Assembly: GCF_003385455.1 (NCBI RefSeq) | Contig: NZ_QNUF01000020.1 | Location: 1 to 64,000, forward strand | Source of the DNA: Chryseobacterium rhizosphaerae | Lineage (GTDB): Bacteria; Bacteroidota; Bacteroidia; Flavobacteriales; Weeksellaceae | Direction of reading: 5' to 3' | DNA length: 64,000 bases | Shown here: positions 35,547 to 43,934 of the stretch, piece after piece | Layout: each line of letters opens with the position of its first letter | Position numbering within the stretch: position 1 is the stretch's first letter | Notes under the pieces: model-generated | Database searches by the model: none | Told to the model about the DNA's origin: nothing | Seen by the model: only the letters and a program-made list of their open reading frames with translations | Made by a program: the position numbers and the translations under genes

Positions 35547-36163
35547 TTTCTGATAATTACATAAGAATTTTTAGCTCCCGGAACAGCACCTTTTACTACT
35601 AAAAGATTTTGTTCTTGATCAACTTTTAACACTTGAAGGTTTTGAACAGTTACCTGCTCACCTCCCATTCTTCCAGCCATTCTCATCCCCTTGAATACTC
35701 TTGAAGGATCTGAACCTGCACCGATAGAACCTGGAGCTCTAAGTCTGTTGTGCTGTCCATGAGTTGCCTGCATTACACCTCCAAATCCGTGTCTTTTAAC
35801 AACACCTTGGAAACCTTTACCTTTTGAAGTACCTGTTACGTCAACATATTCACCTTCAATGAATAAATCAACTTTTACTTCTTCTCCTACTTTTACTTCA
35901 TCAACGAATTCTCTGTAGAATTCAACTAATTTAGCTTTAGGAGCAGAACCAGCCTTTTTAAAATGACCAGCTAACGCTTTACCAACGTTCTTCTCACTCT
36001 TGTCATCGAAACCTAATTGAACAGCTTTATAACCGTCTTTTTCTAAGGTTCTGACCTGTAAAACCGAGCATGGACCAGCTTGGATAACTGTACAAGGAAT
36101 GTTTTTTCCTTCTTCGTTAAACAAAGATGTCATACCGATTTTCTTACCAATAATACCTGACAT
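35537..36163 (-). CDS. rplC: 50S ribosomal protein L3
   Basis: The protein has 208 residues ([20 protein letters not shown]; signature [20 protein letters not shown] with the glutamine that is methylated in enterobacteria). One of two proteins that start 50S assembly. It is the first gene of this cluster: rpsJ, normally upstream, is about 19.4 kb away with the str genes. A close-consensus promoter lies 108-138 bases upstream. Confidence 0.98.
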   Translation of the reverse strand: MSGIIGKKIGMTSLFNEEGKNIPCTVIQAGPCSVLQVRTLEKDGYKAVQLGFDDKSEKNVGKALAGHFKKAGSAPKAKLVEFYREFVDEVKVGEEVKVDLFIEGEYVDVTGTSKGKGFQGVVKRHGFGGVMQATHGQHNRLRAPGSIGAGSDPSRVFKGMRMAGRMGGEQVTVQNLQVLKVDQEQNLLVVKGAVPGAKNSYVIIRKWN

Positions 36164-36206
36164 TGTTTATATTATAATAAAATTTATCTTTCTCTTTATC
36201 ACCATT

Positions 36207-36221
36207 TTTAGGAGGTCTAAA
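36207..36221 (-). promoter_or_regulatory. Small leader hairpin before rplC
   Basis: On the minus strand TTTAG-ACCTC-CTAAA forms a 5-bp stem in the roughly 100-base untranslated leader. A ribosomal-protein autoregulatory leader would sit here. The hairpin alone is weak evidence. Confidence 0.25.
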
Positions 36222-36270
36222 GTAATTTCTACTTCTGATATAGGCATACTACGCCCCTAAAATGAGTGTG

Positions 36271-36301
36271 CAAATGTATGAATAATTTTATTACTGACAA
36301 A
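36271..36301 (-). promoter_or_regulatory. Predicted promoter of the rplC-rplQ ribosomal operon
   Basis: On the minus strand TTTG (36298-36301) and TACATTTG (36271-36278) are exactly 19 bases apart, the ideal Bacteroidota arrangement. Transcription should start near 36264, leaving a leader of about 100 bases. Confidence 0.65.
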
Positions 36302-36416
36302 TTTTTTAAGTAAAATATTTTGATTTTTAATCAATTAGAACTTTTTGAGAAAATTCGGAACAAATTTTCTCCTCAATTATTTTGATTTTAAAAAAGAAAT
36401 TAGAAAGAAGATCTGT

Positions 36417-37178
36417 TTATACGATCACATTCACACCTGCTTCTTCCAATCCTGCCTCATCTTCACCGGAAATACCTGTATCAGTAATCAGATAGTCTAT
36501 TTTATCTAATGATGCAATCTTACCAAAGCCTTTTTTGTTGAGTTTTGAAGAATCTGCAAGAATCACCGTTTGATCGGCACAGTCAATCATCACCTGATTA
36601 AGATGGGCTTCTGCGGCATTAGAAGTACTGATTCCAAATTCAAGATCAATACCATCTACTCCCAGAAAAAGTTTATTACAGGAGAACTGCTTAAGAATTC
36701 CTTCGGAAATAGATCCTACTATAGAAGTGGAACTCTTACGGACTTCTCCTCCCAGCTGAATGATATTAATATTAGGATTATTACAAAGCTCAATAGCTAC
36801 CCTCAAAGAAGAGGTCAATACGGTAAGCGGTCCAAAGTTCACCAGCATCCGGGCAAGATAATGCATTGTTGTTCCGGAAGCTAATATAATACAGTCGTTC
36901 TCCTGAATCAGTGCTAATGCCGCTTTTGCAATCGCTTGTTTTGCTTCTACATTAATATTCTCCTTCTCCCCTACATTTTTCTCATAAGCATATCTTACCT
37001 GCTTACTTGCCCCTCCATGATTACGGAAAAGCAGCCCTAAACTTTCAAGATGGTTCAGATCCTTTCGGATCGTAACCGAAGAAACATTCAGTTTTTCACA
37101 TAAATCTTGCACAAGAACATGGCCTTTTTCATCCAGCTCTTTTAATATTTCATCATGCCTTGGGATTAGCTTCTCCAT
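36417..37178 (-). CDS. DeoR-family regulator, GlpR-like
   Basis: The protein has 253 residues. An N-terminal DeoR helix-turn-helix (HDEILKELDEKGHVLVQDLC EKLNVSSVTIRKDLNHLE) is followed by the sugar-phosphate sensing domain (ILASGTTMHYLARMLV, LGGEVRKSSTSIVGS, FLGVDGIDLEFGISTSNAAE and CADQTVILADSSKLNKKGFG). It is divergent from glpD with 116 bases between, so it most likely represses the glycerol operon and itself, with glycerol 3-phosphate or a related phosphate as inducer. Repeated ACGAAAC sites between the genes fit that role. Confidence 0.82.
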   Translation of the reverse strand: MEKLIPRHDEILKELDEKGHVLVQDLCEKLNVSSVTIRKDLNHLESLGLLFRNHGGASKQVRYAYEKNVGEKENINVEAKQAIAKAALALIQENDCIILASGTTMHYLARMLVNFGPLTVLTSSLRVAIELCNNPNINIIQLGGEVRKSSTSIVGSISEGILKQFSCNKLFLGVDGIDLEFGISTSNAAEAHLNQVMIDCADQTVILADSSKLNKKGFGKIASLDKIDYLITDTGISGEDEAGLEEAGVNVIV

Positions 37179-37294
37179 TTTATTCGTTTCATCAAAATTA
37201 GCGTTTTTTTTTCGTACTCTAAAATTTCATTTATTTTCTTTTTGCTTTCATTTTTAATTTATATATTTGAAAACGAAACATAAACGAAACATTT
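37179..37294. promoter_or_regulatory. Divergent glp control region with repeated CGAAAC sites
   Basis: CGAAAC occurs at 37274 and 37285 (one helical turn apart) and again at 37301 inside the glpD start. The reverse form TTCGTTTCAT lies at 37184-37193, 6 bases before the regulator's start. Together they suggest a set of operators for the DeoR-type regulator on both sides of the divergent promoters. Confidence 0.5.
37241..37269 (+). promoter_or_regulatory. Predicted promoter of the glpDKF operon
   Basis: TTTG at 37241-37244 and TATATTTG at 37262-37269 are 17 bases apart. The predicted start near 37276 falls within the CGAAAC repeats, so a bound repressor would block initiation. Confidence 0.55.
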
Positions 37295-38887
37295 ATGAAA
37301 CGAAACGAAGAACTCAGTAAATTAACCAATGTAAAGGAATGGGACTTTATAGTCATAGGAGGAGGAGCCAGTGGTTTAGGTTCGGCACTAGACGCAGTAA
37401 GCAGAGGTTTTAAAACCTTATTGCTTGAATCTCACGATTTTGCAAAAGCAACATCCAGCAGAAGTACAAAATTAGTACATGGTGGAGTAAGATATCTTGC
37501 CCAGGGAGACGTAGGATTGGTAAAAGAAGCATTAAAAGAAAGAGGTCTGCTTGCTAAAAACGCAGCTCATATCGTAAAAAATCAATCTTTTATTATTCCT
37601 AATTATACTTGGTGGGGAGGAATCTATTATAAAATAGGTTTATCCATTTATGATTTCCTTGCAGGAAAGCTGAGCTTGGGAAAAACAAGATACATCAGCA
37701 AATCAAAGACTGTAGAAAAACTTCCAACTATTGAACAAAATCACTTGATGAGTGGTGTTGTTTACCAGGACGGACAGTTTGACGATGCCAGACTTGCTGT
37801 GAATTTAACTCAAACCATTATCGAGAAAGGAGGAACCGCAGTCAATTATGTAAAGGTGATCAATCTTCTGAAAGATGATGCTGATAAAGTAATTGGTGTT
37901 GTTGCAGAAGATCAGCTGTCCAAGCAGCAATATCAGATTCATGCCAAGGTAGTCATTAATGCTACAGGTGTATTTACCAATGACATCCTTAATATGAATA
38001 ACCCTAAGCATGGTAAACTTGTTGTTCCAAGCCAGGGAATCCATTTGGTGCTTGATAAATCATTCCTGAAAAGTGATGATGCGATCATGATTCCAAAAAC
38101 ATCAGACGGAAGGGTTCTATTTGTTGTTCCTTGGCACGACAGAGCTTTGGTAGGAACTACGGATACCCTTCTAAAGGATGAAAGTTTTGAACCCCGTGCT
38201 CTTGAAGAAGAGATCAACTTTGTTTTAAATACAGCAAGACAGTATTTAGCTAAGAAACCTACCCGCGAAGATGTAAAATCTGTATTCGCAGGATTACGCC
38301 CTCTGGCCGCTCCCAAAGATGGAAGCAAAAGTACAAAAGAGGTTTCCAGAAGTCATAAAGTTATTGCTTCTGAAACAGGGTTAATTTCCATTATCGGTGG
38401 AAAATGGACAACCTATCGTAAAATGGCTGAAGATACTGTAGATGAAGCGATGAAAGTTCACAGATTAGGAAATACCGCCTCCAAAACAGAACATCTTTCC
38501 ATTCATGGTAATGTAAAACCGGAGCAGGTAGACAGAAGCAATCATCTGTATGTTTACGGTTCTGATATTCCTGCTATAAAAGCCTTACAGGAAAGCAACC
38601 CGCGTTATTCCCAGAAACTTCATCCGGATCATCCTTTTACCATTGCAGAAATTGTATGGGCTATAAGAAATGAGATGGCAGAAACCATTGAGGATATCTT
38701 ATCAAGAAGAGTCCGTTTATTATTCTTAGATGCCAGAGCAGCTATAGACAGTGCTCACACTGTTGCAAAAATAATTGCTGAGGAAAAAGGATATTCTGAA
38801 GAATGGACGCAGCAACACGAAAATGAATTTATTGATTTAGCAAGAGGATATTTATTAACGCCTTATTCACCTAAAGTCCAACCTTAA
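37295..38887 (+). CDS. glpD: Glycerol-3-phosphate dehydrogenase/oxidase, FAD-dependent
   Basis: The protein has 530 residues. The FAD-binding motif is VIGGGASGLGSALDAVSRGF, followed by ATSSRSTKLVHGGVRYLAQG. Further landmarks are DGRVLFVVPWHDRALVGTTD, RPLAAPKDGSKSTKEVSRSH and the C-terminal domain GGKWTTYRKMAEDTVDEAM. It oxidises glycerol 3-phosphate to dihydroxyacetone phosphate at the membrane and passes electrons to quinone. First gene of the operon with glpK, glpF and a porin-like gene. Whether it is a quinone dehydrogenase or an oxygen-using oxidase is not decided by sequence reading. Confidence 0.93.
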   Translation: MKRNEELSKLTNVKEWDFIVIGGGASGLGSALDAVSRGFKTLLLESHDFAKATSSRSTKLVHGGVRYLAQGDVGLVKEALKERGLLAKNAAHIVKNQSFIIPNYTWWGGIYYKIGLSIYDFLAGKLSLGKTRYISKSKTVEKLPTIEQNHLMSGVVYQDGQFDDARLAVNLTQTIIEKGGTAVNYVKVINLLKDDADKVIGVVAEDQLSKQQYQIHAKVVINATGVFTNDILNMNNPKHGKLVVPSQGIHLVLDKSFLKSDDAIMIPKTSDGRVLFVVPWHDRALVGTTDTLLKDESFEPRALEEEINFVLNTARQYLAKKPTREDVKSVFAGLRPLAAPKDGSKSTKEVSRSHKVIASETGLISIIGGKWTTYRKMAEDTVDEAMKVHRLGNTASKTEHLSIHGNVKPEQVDRSNHLYVYGSDIPAIKALQESNPRYSQKLHPDHPFTIAEIVWAIRNEMAETIEDILSRRVRLLFLDARAAIDSAHTVAKIIAEEKGYSEEWTQQHENEFIDLARGYLLTPYSPKVQP

Positions 38888-38901
38888 TCTAGTACACTTT
38901 T

Positions 38902-40398
38902 ATGAATGAAAAATTAATTCTCGCTTTAGACCAGGGGACAACTTCCTCCAGAGCGATCTTATTCAACCACAGTGGAGAAATTAAATATGTAGCACAGAAA
39001 GATTTCAGACAAATATTCCCGACACCGGGTTGGGTAGAGCATGATCCGAATGAAATCTGGTCATCACAAATCTCCGTAGCAGCAGAAACTATAGCGAAAG
39101 CAGGTATCTCCGGACTGGAAGTTGCCGCTATCGGTATTACCAATCAACGGGAAACAACCATTGTATGGGACAAAGAAACCGGTGAGCCTATTTACAATGC
39201 CATTGTATGGCAAGACCGAAGAACGTCTAAATATTGTGATGAGCTAAAAGAGCAGGGTCACGCTGAAGTTATTAAAGAAAAAACCGGCCTTGTATTAGAC
39301 GCTTACTTTTCTGCAACAAAACTAAAATGGATCCTTGATAATGTAGAGGGTGCCAGAGCTAAAGCAGAAGCAAGAGAACTATGTTTTGGAACAGTAGACA
39401 CATGGCTGGTATGGAAGCTTACCCGTGGTAAAATGTTTATCACTGACGTATCCAATGCCAGCAGAACAATGCTACTGAATATCCATACACTAGAATGGGA
39501 TAATGATTTGTTAGAATTATTCAATATTCCTAGGGCCATTCTTCCCGAAGTAAAGCAGAGCAGTGAAATATATGGAGAAACTGCAACTACTTTATTTTCC
39601 ACTAAAATTCCTATTGCAGGTATTGCAGGTGACCAGCAGGCAGCTCTATTCGGGCAAATGTGCATCACTCCGGGAATGGTAAAAAACACATACGGAACCG
39701 GCTGCTTTTTATTAATGAATACAGGAAAAGAAGCTGTTTCTTCTAAAAACAACCTGCTTACCACCGTAGCCTGGAAAATCAATGGAGAAGTAAACTATGC
39801 ACTGGAAGGAAGTGTATTTGTAGGAGGTGCTGCAATCCAATGGCTGAGAGACGGTCTTAAAATTATTCGTTCATCTGAAGAAGTGAATGAGCTGGCAGCA
39901 TCTGTTCCGGACAATGGTGGTGTATATTTCGTTCCTGCCCTTACCGGATTAGGAGCTCCACACTGGGATCAGTATGCACGGGGAACTATTGCAGGCATCA
40001 CCCGTGGAACAACTGACGGACATATTGCCAGAGCAACATTGGAAGGTATTGCATTCCAGGTTTATGATATTGTAAAATCTATGGAAGCAGATTCCGGAAG
40101 AGCCAGTCTTGAGCTAAGAGTAGATGGAGGAGCTTCGGCAAGTGATCTTTTGATGCAGATACAGTCTGATCTGTTTGGTTTTAAAATCACAAGACCTCAG
40201 ACACTTGAAACCACTGCATTAGGAGCAGCTTATCTGGCAGGTCTTGCGGTAGGATACTGGAAAGATATTGATGAAATACAGTCTCAATGGATCGTAGACA
40301 AAGATTTCCATCCTCAGCTGGATAAAGAAAGTGTTGATAAAATGATCCACCTGTGGAAGAAGGCTGTATCGCGCTCGCAAAACTGGATAGAAGATTAA
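38902..40398 (+). CDS. glpK: Glycerol kinase
   Basis: A 498-residue FGGY-family kinase. It opens [20 protein letters not shown], and further motifs are [49 protein letters not shown] and [18 protein letters not shown]. It phosphorylates glycerol to glycerol 3-phosphate, the substrate of glpD. Gap of 14 bases after glpD and 24 bases before glpF. Confidence 0.97.
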   Translation: MNEKLILALDQGTTSSRAILFNHSGEIKYVAQKDFRQIFPTPGWVEHDPNEIWSSQISVAAETIAKAGISGLEVAAIGITNQRETTIVWDKETGEPIYNAIVWQDRRTSKYCDELKEQGHAEVIKEKTGLVLDAYFSATKLKWILDNVEGARAKAEARELCFGTVDTWLVWKLTRGKMFITDVSNASRTMLLNIHTLEWDNDLLELFNIPRAILPEVKQSSEIYGETATTLFSTKIPIAGIAGDQQAALFGQMCITPGMVKNTYGTGCFLLMNTGKEAVSSKNNLLTTVAWKINGEVNYALEGSVFVGGAAIQWLRDGLKIIRSSEEVNELAASVPDNGGVYFVPALTGLGAPHWDQYARGTIAGITRGTTDGHIARATLEGIAFQVYDIVKSMEADSGRASLELRVDGGASASDLLMQIQSDLFGFKITRPQTLETTALGAAYLAGLAVGYWKDIDEIQSQWIVDKDFHPQLDKESVDKMIHLWKKAVSRSQNWIED

Positions 40399-40422
40399 CC
40401 CGTTGACCTTAAAAATACACAT

Positions 40423-41154
40423 ATGACACCATTTATCGCAGAATTAATAGGAACAATGCTTCTTATACTCTTAGGCAACGGCGTTGTCGCCAATGTTGTC
40501 TTAAAAGGAACTAAAGGAAATAATTCCGGCTGGATTGTAATTACAACAGCTTGGGCATTAGCCGTCTTCATCGGCGTCACTGTAGCCGGACCTGTAAGCG
40601 GTGCCCACCTAAACCCGGCAGTCACCATTGGTCTTGCTACCGCAGGAAAATTTTCCTGGGATTTGGTTCCAACTTATATAGCCGCCCAAATGATAGGAGG
40701 AATGCTTGGTGCCTTTCTGGTTTGGCTATTCCATAAGGATCATTTTGCTATAACAGAAGATGAACCAGGAATGCTTGCCTGTTTCAGTACAGGACCAGCC
40801 ATCAGAAAGACTTCTTCTAATCTTATCAGTGAGATTATAGGAACGTTTGTACTGGTATTTGTCATCTTCCACTTTTCGGATCCGAGTATTTCGATCGATA
40901 TTGACCCTACAGCAAAAGTAGGATTAGGTTCTGTAGGAGCTTTTCCTGTTACGTTCCTTGTCTGGGCAATAGGTTTGTCTCTGGGCGGAACTACAGGCTA
41001 TGCAATTAATCCGGCAAGGGATCTGGCTCCAAGAATCATGCATGCTATTTTACCTGTAAAAGGGAGCAGTGATTGGGGATATGCATGGATACCGGTAGCG
41101 GGACCTGTGATAGGAGCTGTGCTTGCCGCTGTTTTATATGGACTCTTAACTTAA
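40423..41154 (+). CDS. glpF: Glycerol uptake facilitator
   Basis: A 243-residue channel of the MIP family with six membrane helices and both asparagine-proline-alanine boxes (GAHLNPAVTIGLATAG; YAINPARDLAPRIMH). The Arg-Asp after the second box fits a glycerol-type rather than water-only pore. It admits glycerol across the inner membrane for glpK. Confidence 0.95.
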   Translation: MTPFIAELIGTMLLILLGNGVVANVVLKGTKGNNSGWIVITTAWALAVFIGVTVAGPVSGAHLNPAVTIGLATAGKFSWDLVPTYIAAQMIGGMLGAFLVWLFHKDHFAITEDEPGMLACFSTGPAIRKTSSNLISEIIGTFVLVFVIFHFSDPSISIDIDPTAKVGLGSVGAFPVTFLVWAIGLSLGGTTGYAINPARDLAPRIMHAILPVKGSSDWGYAWIPVAGPVIGAVLAAVLYGLLT

Positions 41155-41163
41155 AAAATACAG

Positions 41164-41964
41164 ATGATGAGAATTTTAAAAGGAATCTTCCTGCTCATGC
41201 TAGGCAGCGGAAGGTTATTTTCTCAGGAAACTACTGAGACTAGGGAAAACAGACTTGATTTCACGGCCAACATTCAGAATAATCATTTATGGAGAGGTTT
41301 AATCATTACTGATAAGCCTGTTGTAATGGGAAATCTATCCTATGCCCTGGATGCGGAAAAAAAATGGAAAATAGGAATCTGGGGAGCATCCGCTTTAGCA
41401 GATGATAAAGACAATACCCATTATAAAGAAATCAATTATTATGTTCAATATTCTGACGGACGTTTTTATATCGGACTTTGGGATCTTTATAATTCCAGAA
41501 ACATTAATACTGCGGTAGCTGCAGATGACATCTTCAGCTATTCACAAAGAAGAACGGCACATATTATTGACTTAAGAACCAACTATACGTTCGGGCCTTC
41601 ATTCCCTATTAATATTGAAGCAGATATTATGCTTTATGGAGGCGCCAATGCAGGAGAGGTTGTTCTTGAGCCGGACGGAAGTTATAAAAAGAATAAATAT
41701 TCTACTTATGTTCAGGCAAGTTACCCCGTAATAAAGGGTCAGAAAGTGAATCTGGATGCATTTGTAGGCGCCGGCTTTGCTCTTAATGATAAAACGTTCC
41801 TGTATGGAAATGGCAAAAACAGTTTTGACATCGTTAATATAGGTGTAAAAGCAGGTAAGGTTGTTAAGATTACTGACCATTACAGTCTTCCTGTTTATAT
41901 GATGGCCATGTGGAATCCCTCTAATAAGTTTGCAAGGATTCAACTTGCTGCGACTGTTTTTTAA
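41164..41964 (+). CDS. Outer-membrane porin-like protein of the glp operon
   Basis: The protein has 266 residues and a signal peptide (MMRILKGIFLLMLGSGRLFS, then Q). Amphipathic strands follow (LDFTANIQNNHLWRGLIITD, KIGIWGASALADDKDN, YYVQYSDGRFYIGLWDLYNS) and it ends in an aromatic beta-signal-like stretch (IQLAATVF). This fits a small 12-14 strand outer-membrane barrel. It is 9 bases after glpF and shares the operon terminator, so a role in bringing glycerol or a glycerol ester through the outer membrane is likely. No exact family is recognised. Confidence 0.7.
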   Translation: MMRILKGIFLLMLGSGRLFSQETTETRENRLDFTANIQNNHLWRGLIITDKPVVMGNLSYALDAEKKWKIGIWGASALADDKDNTHYKEINYYVQYSDGRFYIGLWDLYNSRNINTAVAADDIFSYSQRRTAHIIDLRTNYTFGPSFPINIEADIMLYGGANAGEVVLEPDGSYKKNKYSTYVQASYPVIKGQKVNLDAFVGAGFALNDKTFLYGNGKNSFDIVNIGVKAGKVVKITDHYSLPVYMMAMWNPSNKFARIQLAATVF

Positions 41965-41990
41965 CCCGAATATCTACCACAATACTATAA

Positions 41991-42011
41991 AATCACTCCT
42001 TTGGAGTGATT
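41991..42011 (+). terminator. Intrinsic terminator of the glp operon
   Basis: AATCACTCC and GGAGTGATT pair around TTT, followed by TTTTTT. 26 bases after the porin gene. Confidence 0.85.
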
Positions 42012-42048
42012 TTTTTGTTATGGATGATGATGACCAACTGTCAAATTA

Positions 42049-42205
42049 AACCACCCCGTCAAATCTTTGATTTGACACCCCTCCACTGGCGGGGAATGGT
42101 TATACGAATGTTATGTCTGGGATTAATAACGGTCTTATATCCAATCACCGGGATTTCACGGTTTATCTTTTAAGTAAAAATTTTTACTTTTGAAGAAAAA
42201 AGAAC
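42049..42205. repeat. Double-hairpin intergenic repeat, copy A
   Basis: It holds GTCAAATC-TTT-GATTTGAC (42058-42076), then CCCCTCC-ACT-GGCGGGG, GAATGGTTATA, a CACCG/CGG stem around AATCACCGGGATTTCACGGT (about 42144-42162), and TACTTTTGAAGAA before the next gene. Copy B at 42683-42855 has the same modules in the same order with changed stem sequences. TACTTTTG (42185-42192) fits a -7 element for the gene at 42207. Confidence 0.6.
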
Positions 42206-42206
42206 T

Positions 42207-42626
42207 ATGAAAAAATTTTTCAGTATCATGATTTTGTGTATCAGTATTTTGTCTTTTGCACAGGTAAAAGTTCCTTTTACGGGACATAGAAGTTTTGATA
42301 TTATGGAGGGCTACAGTGGTACCGGTACTCCTCATTATTATTTGGATGTGAAAAAAAACGGTGATGTCTTTTTTGGATATGTTCAGGTAAATCAGGCTAA
42401 CGGAAAAGAAACTACAGAAGAAATAAATGCAGGCAAATACGGAGCAAACAAAGTAATGAAAGTACATTTCAAAAAATTCGATGAGACTTTCTTTGTGAAA
42501 TTTGATAAAAATAAAATCTTTATGACCGATGAAAAGGGAAATATTCAGAATCTTGAAGGCTGTTGCTCTTCCAGTGAGAGTATGGATAAAGAAACCTGTA
42601 CCTGTGAAAGTGGACTGTATGAATAA
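42207..42626 (+). CDS. Small secreted hypothetical protein with Cys-rich tail
   Basis: The protein has 139 residues and a signal peptide (MKKFFSIMILCISILSFAQ). A beta-rich mature part follows (HYYLDVKKNGDVFFGYVQVN, KFDETFFVKFDKNKIFMTDE) and the end has four cysteines (EGCCSSSESMDKETCTCESG). It is not recognised. It stands between two copies of the intergenic double-hairpin repeat and has its own terminator. Confidence 0.6.
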   Translation: MKKFFSIMILCISILSFAQVKVPFTGHRSFDIMEGYSGTGTPHYYLDVKKNGDVFFGYVQVNQANGKETTEEINAGKYGANKVMKVHFKKFDETFFVKFDKNKIFMTDEKGNIQNLEGCCSSSESMDKETCTCESGLYE

Positions 42627-42640
42627 TAAGATAATATAGC

Positions 42641-42659
42641 GCCACTCCTTTGGAGTGGC
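42641..42659 (+). terminator. Intrinsic terminator of the 139-residue protein gene
   Basis: GCCACTCC and GGAGTGGC pair around TTT, followed by TTTTTG. Closely similar to the glp terminator at 41991. Confidence 0.85.
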
Positions 42660-42682
42660 TTTTTGTTTAATGGAAAGAAAAA

Positions 42683-42855
42683 GGCCACCCATTAAAAATT
42701 CTTTGAATTTTTGCCACCTCTCTGGTGGAGAGGAATGGTTATAAGAATTGTTGGGATTTGTTGAGAGTTTGAGATCATGTAATTTGTCAGGAATAAGGAA
42801 TCACCGGGATTTTACGGTGTATGGTTTCTATAAATATCTTTACTTTTGAAGAATC
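42683..42855. repeat. Double-hairpin intergenic repeat, copy B
   Basis: The order matches copy A: CCACCC, a hairpin AAAAATTC-TTT-GAATTTTT (42694-42712), a hairpin CCTCTC...GAGAGG, GAATGGTTATAAGAAT, a CACCG/CGGTG stem (42802-42819), and TACTTTTGAAGAA. TACTTTTG at 42841-42848 is a likely -7 element for the lipoprotein gene at 42874. The stems differ from copy A but stay paired. Confidence 0.6.
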
Positions 42856-42873
42856 AATTATGCACACCACGGT

Positions 42874-43845
42874 ATGAAAATCCTAAATATTTTATGGGTT
42901 TTATTTTTTATTGTTTCCTGCAGTAAAAATGAAAACCATCCCTACACGTTCTATTATTGGAAAACCAATTTGAAACTGAATCAGGAGGAGAAAAAAGTAT
43001 TGGCACAGGCTTCTGTTCCTTATTTATATACCCGCTTTTTTGATGTTGATAAAATAGGGGGAAAGTTTCAGCCTGTGGCTGTCATCACCAAAGACCAGAG
43101 TTTTCAGACCGATAAGCAGGTGGTACCTACTGTTTTTATCACGAACCAGACTTTACTGAACATTTCTTCGGAGGAGATAAAATTCCTGGCAGAAAGCATT
43201 CATCATTTAATATTGAAGAAAACAGAAGAGTATCATTTAAAAATCAACAATGAAATTCAGATCGACTGCGACTGGACAGCTGGTACACGTAATGATTATT
43301 TTAAATTTCTAAAGGAACTGAAAAGGGTTTCCGGAAAAAACATCACCTGTACTCTACGTCTTCATCAGGTTAAAGATAAAAAGCAGACCGGAATTCCGCC
43401 GGTAGAAAAGGTATATCTGATGTGCTACTCCACTTCTTCCCCATTAGAGAAATCTGATAAAAACTCCATTCTGGATGTGGCTACATTAAAAAGTTATCTT
43501 TCCAGAATTGAAGAGTATCCCATCAAAACTATTGAAGTAGCACTCCCTATCTACTCATGGGGAATTGTTACCAACCATCTGGAAAAGCATAAGCTTATTA
43601 ATGCATTATCTACAAAGGATCTGCAAAATGAGCATTTTAAAAAGATCTCTGAAAATGAGGCTGAAGTTTTGAAAGACGGTTTTTACTTTGGAAGCTATCT
43701 GAATAAAGGTTTTAAAATAAAGGTAGAGGAAATTTCAGGTGAGCAGCTTGAAGATGTCATCCGCTTTCTTGAGAAAAAAATACCTCATTTTAATATTATT
43801 TATTATCAATTAGATAGTAAATTTGTGTTAGATCGAAAATTTTAA
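42874..43845 (+). CDS. Hypothetical lipoprotein, possible TIM-barrel-like domain
   Basis: The protein has 323 residues. The signal MKILNILWVLFFIVSCSKNE contains a lipobox (IVSC). The mature part has segments typical of a barrel with acidic strand ends: EIQIDCDWTAGTRNDYFKFL, KNITCTLRLHQVKDK, VYLMCYSTSS and KTIEVALPIYSWGIV. They resemble the DUF3142-type putative glycosidase-like domain, and this is a tentative match. It precedes the 908-residue secreted protein by 89 bases and the two are probably functional partners. Confidence 0.6.
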   Translation: MKILNILWVLFFIVSCSKNENHPYTFYYWKTNLKLNQEEKKVLAQASVPYLYTRFFDVDKIGGKFQPVAVITKDQSFQTDKQVVPTVFITNQTLLNISSEEIKFLAESIHHLILKKTEEYHLKINNEIQIDCDWTAGTRNDYFKFLKELKRVSGKNITCTLRLHQVKDKKQTGIPPVEKVYLMCYSTSSPLEKSDKNSILDVATLKSYLSRIEEYPIKTIEVALPIYSWGIVTNHLEKHKLINALSTKDLQNEHFKKISENEAEVLKDGFYFGSYLNKGFKIKVEEISGEQLEDVIRFLEKKIPHFNIIYYQLDSKFVLDRKF

Positions 43846-43934
43846 ATCATCATCACAGATGAAGGCAGAGTATTACTACCTGCACGGATTTATATTATGA
43901 ATCATTATAAAAAATTAAAAACACCACTCTACAT

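Noticed and set aside
36347..36371. 9-bp hairpin after the glpR-like gene (GAGAAAATT/AATTTTCTC)
   Set aside because: On the transcribed strand it is followed by A rather than U, so it does not qualify as a terminator, and it lies upstream of the rplC promoter. No role can be supported.
39303..39782. Leftward 159-residue frame within glpK
   Set aside because: Shadow frame opposite a clearly conserved kinase.
42156..42692. Leftward 178-residue frame
   Set aside because: Antisense of the secreted 139-residue protein and of repeat DNA, with no signal or conserved motif.
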